A stretch of DNA of 64,000 bases from Timema cristinae. Its lineage: Eukaryota > Arthropoda > Insecta > Phasmatodea > Timematidae. The stretch covers positions 40,050,533 through 40,114,532 of the forward strand of contig JBCFYV010000024.1 of the NCBI GenBank assembly GCA_039000515.1, given 5' to 3'. The position numbers and the translations under genes are program-made. This document shows, in pieces, positions 55,707 through 64,000 of the stretch. Every line of letters starts with the position of its first letter. Positions within the stretch are counted from its first letter, which is position 1. The notes beneath the pieces were generated by a model that saw only the letters and a list, made by a program, of their open reading frames with translations, made no database searches and was not told the DNA's origin.

Positions 55707-56874
55707 ATCTTACTACTCAATACCCCATCGCTCTAGGCTTAAATCTTATAACACTGGCATAATGTGACTCAATTTCGAAATGTGTATGTGTCTAAAAATA
55801 TAATTACATTGAATTGTGATCTTATTAATATAACGTGATCGGAAACGTTGGAAATAGGGATGGAAACATGAAAAAGTCAGGGAATTTTAAAATAAAATTT
55901 GGCTGGATACTCTGTATAAGATGAGTCAAAGTTGAACCATTCAAGGTTAGGCCTTTCAGAGTAAACGAAAAATAGTTATATAATATATAATAATATATAT
56001 ATACATATATATAATTATATAAATAAATATACCTATGATTATATTAATATATATACATTTATATATTTTAGAAATAGCCAACTTAAGGTTAAATGTAGAA
56101 ATGTATTGTTTTTTTCATTTATATGTGGACATGATTTTATTTACATTCATATTATCAAAACACTAATACTGTTGTACACATAGGTCAATCTCTAAACATT
56201 CACATCCATATATTGAATTATATATACATACATGTATACCATAATTTTTCTATTCAATATAATTCTTTTTAAACATATATTAAGGTTTATAGGGTGAATA
56301 AAATACACAGTTAATAATAATAATAATTTTATATATTTTCAAATTAAATTTCTTAGATACAAAATACACAGGAAAAAAAGCATATTTTTTTCTTTCGATG
56401 CACATTATTGAGAGTACATTAATAAATAGAGTTTTTATACCAATCATTTTTCATTTAGATACCAGATATAAAATATAAAATATAGGAGAGATAAAACCCA
56501 CTCAATGTTTTTAAAATCAAATACAAAATAAAGTTATCAATAAGTCATTACTTCTATGATTTCCAATTCGTAATATATAGAAGCTATTGTGAGGCAATCG
56601 TAAAATAGATTTAAGGATGTAAGAATATTATTGTATTATGTTTATTAGGCATACAGACTGGGGCTTTGGCACATTCATCATGGTTCAATCAATTTAATGT
56701 TGGAATTGAAAAGAAAAACACATATTTAACATTTGCAAATAACAGCGACGAAAACAAATTACAGTAGATGCAATATTTAACAATTTCTTGTAAAGCTTTT
56801 AAATATTTATATTATTTAATTACATTTTTACAGTATTATTATTAAAAGGCATTTCAATATATTATGCTATTTAC

Positions 56875-56907
<33 letters not shown>

Positions 56908-57037
56908 ATTACTCATAACATATTTTTCTTACCAAATACAACATTATTATCATTGCATAAAACATATGACACCAACCACTAAAAGAAATGACTTATTGAA
57001 AATTTAATTGAAATTTTATTTTAAAAACTTGATTTTT
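55707..57037. other. AT-rich non-coding interval downstream of the chitinase
   Basis: TA-rich and A/T-rich sequence with a (CA)n tract at 56877-56903; no gene recognised. Confidence 0.5.
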
Positions 57038-57043
57038 TTTATT
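57038..57043 (-). terminator. Polyadenylation signal of the chitinase
   Basis: AATAAA on the minus strand 11 bp after the stop codon, with a second A-rich AATAAAA near 57019. A canonical poly(A) signal at a plausible, if short, distance. Confidence 0.6.
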
Positions 57044-57053
57044 GTTCTATTCC

Positions 57054-57185
57054 TTACGACTTAAGAATGCTCTTGATCAGTTTTTGTAAGGGATTCTTGA
57101 TTCCGCTGCAAATTCCGTGGAAATCATCAGTTTCCACCGGCCATACCATCGCACCTCCAAGCCCCTCTTCTACCACATAGTTGGC
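57054..57185 (-). CDS. Chitinase terminal exon
   Basis: [28 protein letters not shown] and a short basic tail to TAA. Contains the conserved GAMVW strand-8 motif. Confidence 0.92.
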   Translation of the reverse strand, partial: ANYVVEEGLGGAMVWPVETDDFHGICSGIKNPLQKLIKSILKS

Positions 57186-60100
57186 CTAGAAATAATCACA
57201 GATGGTAGAAACATATACTTCAAACATGTAGTTACAAGTAGTTTCCACTGGCCACATCATTGCTTATCCTCCCCTGGAAAATGTTTGCAACTTTTATGCC
57301 CCTTAAAAAATTAGATTGGTCCTTGCCTTTAAATTCTCAGATTTCTACCCGATGCACAAAATCCAATCATAATTCCAGTTTTCCTTGTTTTCTTGATCAG
57401 TGGCCACCCACTGTTAATACTGTTTCCATAAGCGTCACTCTGCCATTTTTATTATGTATACATTTGAATAGCAAATTTTATGTCTAAAGATGCTAAATAG
57501 ACTGTTAGATTAGAAATAATTGTTCTCATGTGAGCTTTGAACCCCTCATTAGATGATTTGTAGTATTGTACACTTCCTTTATCGTGAAATATATAATTTG
57601 TAGCTTGACTTGATACACAATGACCAAATCCTATAAGCTGCACCATCATAGAACCATACATGGCAATCGTGTTACCTTTTCAAGTTAAACGAAGGGCACA
57701 AGAAGAATTATCATACATTTAGTACTCATAATACAAGTTAGTACTGAAGGTAGAGAGACAGTCTCGCTGATAACACATTGATTGAAGAAACATATTTTAA
57801 TAAATAGCAAGAGAAATATGATTTGGCACATCAAAAGGACCACTCACTATATGTGTTCCGGGAAATATATATTTTCTTATTAGTTTTACGAGTGTTTGTC
57901 TCGACCTGTTTTCCACGGGCATTAATTTAGGCCTACCTCTTTTGCTGCCGCGTTCTATTATTTCGCTGATAACCCATTACTTGAAGTAACATATTTAAAA
58001 AATAGCAAGGGAAATATGATTTATCATAACATTAGGAATTACACATTTAAAGATAATTCATCCAAAAAGTGCAATATACAAATTAATAATAGCACTTAAC
58101 AACTAAAGCGACGAAAACATATTTTGGTTGTATATTTTTAAACCTACCACCGATGGTTTATGAAAAGTTATTCGTTTTAGTAATACTTTGAATATCCTTA
58201 TGTGACCTTTCAATGGGAACCATAACGTGATATTATGGTAAAGGTTGAGTTTGTGCAAAGGTCAACTTTTATACCCCAGAATGTGGATATTTTATCTAGG
58301 CTAAACAATTCATAAAGGATACAAGTTTGGAAAGAACGTGCTATTCGCCGATGAATCATCTTATTTAGCATAGTTATATCAACACTACCTTGGTTGTGAA
58401 AGTCTTAACGTCATCGAAAGTGACCCACTGGTCATCATTGTAGGCATACAGCGTCGCAGAGTCGGCGTCGTAAACCGACGTCCAGGGGTCGCCAACTGTT
58501 ATCAGTTTGGTGCATATCTAATAACGAACAAAGAATTAATTAGCTACTTAAGGTTCGCCTAAAGTTAGATCGGTATAAATCTGAAACAGAATATCAGGTG
58601 TACAGACAGGGTGACAAATTAAGAAGTCCTAAGAAGAGTGGGTGAGAAGAGATTCATTTTGGATGTGATTCTTCGGTACAAAGCAAACTGGATCAAACAC
58701 ATCCCTATGAAGAACTGTCTTCTGCACGACGTCATCGAAGGAAAGGTTGAGAGAAAGAGGAGTTTAGGAAGGAGGAGGATTTAAATAATAGATGACTTGA
58801 AGGAAAGAAGTAAATTCTGGAAGCTGAAGCAGGTGACGGAGGACAGGGCGCATTGGAGGACTAAGTTCACTGAAAAAAGAAATGGACCTGTCGCAAGACA
58901 GAACACCTTATAATATTTTAAAAAAATGAAAACTTTTCTAAGTTAATAAACAAAATAAAAATCAATTAAGTTTGGCTATCCTGTTTTGTGAATCCACTGA
59001 CCTCATAGAAACCGAGGTAGCCGGCTTCCTGGGTGTACACCCCTGGTTCACCGGGCCCACTAGTTTGCGCTCCAATCTCCGTGTCTGCAGAGGAAGTTAA
59101 AGTGAAGGTTCGCCCGTACAAGGGGAACCCAACCAGTAACTTGTTCTTCGGGGCGCCTCCATCCACCCACGCTGCGATACTAGCTTTCTGAAACACGGAA
59201 AATTTAGTAGTAGACGTGTTTCAAACATCTCAGATTATATCCATGTCCTAGAAGTCTGCGTGCTTACTGGTTTTTTACAAAATACTTCAAACATAATTAC
59301 GTCTTTTCATGTCTATTCACCCCATCTTGGTTTTGCCTCGCAACTTAGGTGAATCATACGATTGATATACTAATTAGCAGTAGGGTAAACTCGAAGAAAC
59401 ATTACTTGTTGCATGGAATAATACTTTCATAATCTTGTGTTCCCTGCATTCCAACCTTAACGAGTCCACGCGAGGGATACCTTATTGATGTGTGACAGGG
59501 AATTATTTAATCAAGGTGATCGTCGTTTCAACTGATCGTTGTAACTTGACAATAGCTAATGCATTGACTTGTTTTGTTTCACGTGATTCTTAACGCAAGG
59601 GGGAAGGATTCCAACGTAGTATTGGACTAACTAATATAAAACTCCGAGCCACTCATCATATTGGGCCTGCTTTTTAACCACATAAGTCCCAAATAGGAAT
59701 ATGACCCTATTCCTCTAAGAGTTGATGACTAATCATACCCTATTCCAATAAGAGTTGATGGCTAATCATACCCTATGCCTCTAAGAGTTGATGGCTAATC
59801 ATACCCTATTCCTATAAGAGTTGATGGCTAATCATACCCTATTCCTATAAGAGTTGATGGCTAATCATACCCTATTCCTCTAAGAGTTGATGACTAATCA
59901 TACCCTATTCATATAAGAGTTGATGGCTAATCATACCCTATGCCTCTAAGAGTTGATGGCTAATCATACCCTATTCCTCTAAGAGTTGATGGCTAATCAT
60001 ACCCTATTCCTCTAAGAGTTGATGGCTAATCATACCCTATGCCTCTAAGAGTTGATGGCTAATCATACCCTATGCCTCTAAGAGTTGATGGCTAATCATA

Positions 60101-63100
60101 CCCTATGCCTCTAAGAGTTGATGGCTAATCATACCCTATGCCTCTGAGAGTTTATGTCTGGTCATAGCTGCTCTAGACCTAGCAGGTTTTTACTTACGAT
60201 ATTCTTTTTGAGGTTATCCCCTGTGTCCATGGCCAGAGGGCCAAGGGGGGAGTTTATGCCAGTTACTGAGTCCTCTGAAGCGGTGTGGTAGTCAAAAGTC
60301 ATCACTGAGATGTAATCGGTGTTCCTAAACATGTCAAACGAACAAAGATGGAGGTATATTCACACCAATATCTAAACACTCACTTCAGTGGCCGAATGGA
60401 CCAGGGCGTCACTATTGTGCTAGATTGATCTGCTGATGACGAGATCGGGGTTCGAATCCCGTTTGGGTCTACTGAGGGTGTTTTTTTACTAAATGTTTGC
60501 CCACTCTCTTTCCACACAGATTCGGGTAGATTATTTATAAAATGCTTCCTTCCTCATCCCTACCTCATTATAGAACTTATCTTTCATATATTTGAATAAC
60601 CTGAACAGGTACTAATAATACATGGTGATTAATAAATAGTCCAGGAATACCCATTAAAAAAATTTCTTTGATGTTATTTAGTTTTTCTCAAACGTTATTT
60701 TTAGGGTATTTTAGGTCCATTTTATTTTTAGGTTTTGTAAGATTTATGAATCACTGTTAGAATATTCATAGTGCACGTTTTAGACAATTTGGTAAACTTT
60801 CCGAAATATTGAGGCAACGCTCTTAGTATATTACTCACTTGTTTTGCGCTATGCTTGTAATAGTTGGTGATAATTTCCTGAATTAATTAACGCTTTTCTT
60901 TGAGTGAAGCTCTTAATGATTTGTTAACTTTTTTAATATGGATGAATATTAAGAATCTATTTTGTAACATTCTAAAAAGCGGAGAAAATTGAAAGTGCAC
61001 AAGAGTGAGAAGAATCCTCACATCAAAAGCACTTGAAGACAAGGATCAAACGTGCTCAGGGAAAAACAACTTCATAACTTGGCAACATGGTAAAAATGTA
61101 TTGTAAACAACTTTTTACAATAATTACAAAAAAAAACAACTGGGTTATGCCGGGATCACGATCAACTTAACTTTAAGTGAACGTTACGTTAAGAAAACAG
61201 ATATGTGATCACGATTCACATAACAAATCGAGCCAAACATCTTCATTCTCGAGTATGATCTGTGATTCGGACTGTTAGTACAGTGATGATCTGTGAATGC
61301 TTACATCTTTCAATCGATATAATAAATATCTATTACTAAACTTTTTTGATAAATTTAGCTTTTATATTTTAGTATAATTACTTTGTTTCAATGTCTGATC
61401 ACTATAACTTATGCTAAAGGGTAAACCTTGGTCATAATATCAACAAACGAATTACTAAATAGCCCTGTTGACGTCACTCGTACAGTGATTGGCTGGCTAG
61501 ATCACGTGATACCCTTCAAGTAATGTTCACTTAAAGTAAAAGACCTCCCAGGACATCTCTTACGTTAAGTTGACAGCATCGTGATCGCTTCCATTTAAAC
61601 ACACGAGGAGATCTTTTACGTTAAGTTAACTTTAAGTTAACCTTAATTTGATCGTGATCCCGGCATTAGGCTAGGTTGGTTAAGGTGCAAACACAATACA
61701 ACTCAAATTTAAATAGAAATGTGTATTTCGTGAACAAACAAGTGGTGTTGCCATATGGGGCTAAGAGACCTCAAACAATGGTGCACTTTAGTTGCATCTA
61801 CCTTGTGCGCTTCTGATATACTCCAAAGTAGATACACATTCGGCCTGTGCGCTTTCAGTTCTTATTCTCTAAAATACCTTGTTACTTTACAAGATATATA
61901 ATCCATACTTCCATACAGTCTTGTTAAATAGGGCGAGTTAACTCACTCTGCAATCCCAGAGATGTTATACGATTCCTCTAGGACCTGTGTAGAAGCGGCC
62001 ACGGCCACAGTTAGGAGCAAGTCTTCTGCGTGGAGATATTCCTTCAACGTGCTGAGCAAGAGCACGAAGTTATCCTGAAACATTGAGTATCGTACAGGGC
62101 AGATTTATTAGGGGTACGCGAATATAATTTAACAATGGTGGCCTTTTATATCCTCATCTTTATCATAGTTAAAATTGAATCTACTGTGTGCCTTTAAATA
62201 AGTCCAGGAGTCTCATCTATTTACAATAAAGTGTCAATACAGACTAATTGGGGATCGACTCAGTCCAGATTATTGATTTGTCCGGAATTTCTAAAATACA
62301 GTACCTATACCTATAGGCAAAAATCTAACAACGAAAATGTTTCAATTTTTTTAATGAACAAGGGTTGAGATGGTTTTTTTAGTGGCCATGTTTCTGATAT
62401 TGATTCCACTGTGGCTATTTTTATAATATTTTTTGTTTTTGGTAATCCAGATTATCGATAATCCGGACTTTTGACGTCCGAAATATCGATGTCTTACTGT
62501 ATTCTCATTTAAGTAAGAATTGTGTAGTTTTTAATGAGCTAAAAGATGTGTATTGATTTTTGTAGCTAGATTTGTAAAATATCTTACTGATTATTCTTAA
62601 AGACATAACATAAATATCAAACTTTCTTCCCGAGTTAGGTAATAACATTAGGTCCCCATTTATCTAGACACAGGTATCCGAATGGCCGTTATCTTGATTC
62701 ATATTGCATCATTGATTTTCGTTAAATTCGGACAAAATAAACTTTTTATAACTTTTTACTAACTTTTTAGAATTTTATATATGGTATGTAATTGCTTTTA
62801 GGAAGTTTGAAGATTCATTTTTATATTGTGTTGACAAAATGTACGTATATAATTTGTTTTATGATGTATCCTAAGTACATACTAGTACAAAGTTTGGACA
62901 GTATTAACTTAACCGGGAAAAAGAACTGCTCTTTAACTTATTAAAACTAAAATCTTTTTATTAAAAGCACATTTTCCCTGGACGATGAAGATGAAAATTA
63001 AGATGAGACCAGACTCAACACATTTAAATACAATAGTTATTTTGATTTAAGAACTATTTTCTTCAAGAGTCAGGAGTTTGATACATTGTTCGTGCAGTCA

Positions 63101-63315
63101 CCACCACTGCTGCTTGTAATATTATTAAAATTGCGAATAACTCACGTAGGCCTATAAAGAGTTAATATGTTACTATCCACATAGGAACAGTTCGTCTTTC
63201 AGAAAATTGCATATGGTAAACCGGGAATCAAACCCAGGCCCTCTAGACCAGTAGCCAGGGACGCTGACCACTAGACAAGACCAAGAGGCAGACCTACCAT
63301 AGTACTGTCACTCAA

Positions 63316-63346
<31 letters not shown>

Positions 63347-63988
63347 TATCACTTTATTTACTTCCATCCGAAACTCCTTCAAAACTGAAGAAATCAGTTT
63401 TGAAGGAGTTTCGGATGGAAGTAAATGAAGTGATATTATTATTATTATTATTTATTTGAGTGACAGTACTATGGTAGGTCTGCCTCTTGGTCTGGTCTAG
63501 TGGTCAGCGTCCCTGGCTACTGGTCTAGAGGGCCTGGGTTTGATTCCCGGTTTACCATATGCAATTTTCTTAAAGACAAACTGTTCCTATGGTCACCATG
63601 GTCTGGGTTTGTTAGGCTTAAGTAAGGCTTAATATTTCTACTGGATTCACACCTTCATAATAACTGTCATCCCATTATATCAATGTGGGTATGACGTGTA
63701 GACAACCTCCAAGGTACACCTTGAGCAACGTTTTGTTTCCACAAAGCGGCTGAAATTCTACAAACACGGTACGGAATTATATACTGCATATCTCACAGTC
63801 ACTTACGCTAAACGTTAAAACAAAAAGGGTAGGGCCTATAACAGTTCTTTTTTCACCTTATCTTCCGGAGCTCCTCCCCTCAAAGTGGGATACTCCCAGT
63901 CCACATCGAGTCCCTGGAAGCCGTATTTCTTGAGGAAAGCCACTGCACTGATCGCAAAATTCTTCCGACCAGTTTCCGTAGAAGCCAT
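57054..63988 (-). CDS. GH18 chitinase, 3' six exons (5' part outside the window)
   Basis: Exons 63988-63857, 62074-61947, 60324-60198, 59187-59002, 58517-58389 and 57185-57054 join in frame to 277 residues plus stop. All have AG acceptors and GT donors. Landmarks in order: [11 protein letters not shown] (GH18 DxxDxDxE catalytic motif; the acid-base Glu is kept but the first Asp is Gln), [33 protein letters not shown] and [14 protein letters not shown] (substrate-stacking Trp). The enzyme hydrolyses beta-1,4 GlcNAc links of chitin and would be secreted. The signal peptide and first strands must lie beyond 64 kb. The stop falls about 20 residues after the catalytic domain, so there is no C-terminal chitin-binding module. 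The insect group (Cht number) cannot be set without the N-terminus. Confidence 0.93.
57238..57280 (-). pseudogene. Decayed duplicate of part of the chitinase terminal exon
   Basis: AGTTTCCACTGGCCACATCATTGC resembles AGTTTCCACCGGCCATACCATCGC of the terminal exon (57129-57152). The reading frame is broken. Possibly a relic of exon duplication. Confidence 0.4.
57762..58030. repeat. Diverged tandem duplication in chitinase intron
   Basis: TCGCTGATAACACATTGATTGAAG...AAATAGCAAGAGAAATATG (57762-57825) recurs as TCGCTGATAACCCATTACTTGAAG...AAATAGCAAGGGAAATATG (57962-58020). Confidence 0.7.
58389..58517 (-). CDS. Chitinase exon
   Basis: [43 protein letters not shown]; phase 0 at both ends, acceptor GTTATTAG and donor AAG|GTAGTG. 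Confidence 0.92.
58605..58880 (+). pseudogene. LINE ORF2 C-terminal remnant in chitinase intron
   Basis: Plus-strand translation gives [48 protein letters not shown], then [14 protein letters not shown]. This is the [13 protein letters not shown] block of the CR1/Jockey-like LINE C-terminus. It is antisense to the chitinase. One stop and no upstream reverse transcriptase show a truncated copy. Confidence 0.78.
59002..59187 (-). CDS. Chitinase exon
   Basis: [30 protein letters not shown] and EAGYLGFYE; 62 codons in phase 0, donor [18 protein letters not shown] is a strong GH18 motif. Confidence 0.95.
59698..60160. repeat. 33-bp minisatellite, 14 copies
   Basis: Unit CATACCCTATTCCTCTAAGA plus GTTGATGGCTAAT. 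Variants alternate CTATTCC/CTATGCC, TCTAAG/TATAAG and GATGGC/GATGAC. The array sits in a chitinase intron, ending about 37 bp beyond the donor of the 60198 exon boundary. The unit length is a multiple of three but contains stops in most frames and is intronic. Confidence 0.97.
60198..60324 (-). CDS. Chitinase exon
   Basis: Completes the split Glu codon, then [42 protein letters not shown]; donor ATC|GTAAGT. Confidence 0.93.
60383..60630 (+). mobile_element. SINE family C in chitinase intron
   Basis: TTCAGTGGCCGAATGGACCAG head, GGGTTCGAATCCC B box (perfect), TACTGAGGGTG junction, CCACACAGATTCGGGTAG body, AACCTGAACAGGTA degenerate tail. Confidence 0.8.
61148..61665. mobile_element. PIF/Harbinger-like MITE (518 bp) in chitinase intron
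   Basis: Ends TGCCGGGATCACGATCAA on both sides (inverted), extending into TTAACTTTAAGT/TTAACTTAAAGT subterminal repeats. Flanked by TTA at 61145-61147 and 61666-61668. Further inverted ACGTTAAGTT motifs lie inside. It is non-coding. Confidence 0.8.
61947..62074 (-). CDS. Chitinase exon
   Basis: [42 protein letters not shown] plus two bases of a Glu codon; acceptor TGTTTCAG, donor GA|GTGAGT. Confidence 0.92.
62238..62503. mobile_element. pogo/Tigger-like MITE in chitinase intron
   Basis: ATACAGACTAATTGG...CAGATTATTGATTTGTCCGG on the left; reverse-complemented right end ATACAGTAAGACATCG...GTCCGGATTATCG. The ATTATCGATAATCCGG motifs are Tigger-like. Edges are approximate. Confidence 0.5.
62504..63179. 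other. AT-rich chitinase intron sequence
   Basis: No recognised repeat or exon. Confidence 0.45.
63180..63591. repeat. Near-perfect palindrome of two head-to-head tRNA-like sequences
   Basis: Left arm 63180-63388 and right arm 63394-63591 are inverted copies separated by five bases (AGAAA). They differ mainly in trinucleotide tract length (AAT versus ATT repeats) and a few bases. Each arm contains a tRNA-like head (TGGTCTAGTGGTCAGCGTCC and GGGTTTGATTCCC on the plus strand in the right arm). The DNA could extrude a cruciform with roughly 200-bp arms. Confidence 0.93.
63394..63765 (+). mobile_element. SINE family D
   Basis: After the right arm of the palindrome the element continues with GGTCACCATGGTCTGGGTTT, GTTAGGCTTAAGTAAGGC and GGATTCACACC, matching the family D body at 10.9-11.1 kb. 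Confidence 0.65.
63857..63988 (-). CDS. Chitinase exon with catalytic motif
   Basis: [44 protein letters not shown]. Acceptor TTTGTATGCAG ends at 63989; donor AAG|GTGAAA. It carries the catalytic Glu of DWEYP. Confidence 0.95.
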
Positions 63989-64000
63989 CTGCATACAAAA

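Overview
This is a window of an AT-rich, repeat-dense eukaryotic nuclear genome, almost certainly an insect. The evidence is spliced genes with GT-AG introns, a GH18 chitinase of insect type, a single-domain von Willebrand C (SVWC, Vago-type) secreted protein, a short TTAGG-like run, and many tRNA-derived SINEs and MITEs. I see no bacterial operons, CRISPR arrays or phage genes. The species cannot be named from the sequence alone.

Host genes are few, and all lie on the minus strand. (1) The 3' six exons of a GH18 chitinase fill 57.05-63.99 kb; its 5' exons lie beyond the right edge. (2) A complete three-exon SVWC protein gene lies at 45.25-49.61 kb. It has a signal peptide and eight cysteines, one single-base frameshift in exon 2, and a decayed tandem copy of exon 3. 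(3) A two-exon cytochrome c oxidase subunit 7A-like (COX7A) gene or pseudogene lies at 28.23-31.13 kb, with intact splice sites but an in-frame TGA and reading-frame slips. The frame slips in (2) and (3) are either true lesions or uncorrected long-read indels.

The most striking autonomous-looking unit is 32.54-36.10 kb: a roughly 3.56 kb DNA transposon bounded by about 36-bp terminal inverted repeats ending in a TCCGGAAGAAAAGTGACAC core. The core is repeated subterminally. It encodes a 778-residue three-exon protein with a DDE/RNase H-like signature (VYDLQ, YSDNCAGQ, GHSQNEGDSAHS). I relate this to the poorly described insect DUF7869 group. Exon 2 and the start of exon 3 are tandem duplicates.

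The left third is dominated by a giant inverted repeat: arms at 8.68-14.81 kb and 15.18-21.31 kb around a 100-N scaffold gap. The arms differ by clean insertions: a Helitron with its exact empty site in the other arm, a nested SINE, another SINE with a target duplication, and a roughly 0.9 kb insert. The structure is either a true palindrome or two haplotypes mis-joined head to head.

The rest is mobile DNA. There are several tRNA-derived SINE families, three of which share one 3' tail. There are hAT elements (one with a decayed transposase, three with near-perfect 8-bp duplications), PIF/Harbinger-like MITEs with TTA duplications, pogo/Tigger-like MITEs, a MULE transposase fragment, and three LINE C-terminal remnants. 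There are also fold-back tRNA-like elements, a 25-copy 36/37-bp satellite at 41.4-42.3 kb and a 14-copy 33-bp minisatellite inside a chitinase intron.
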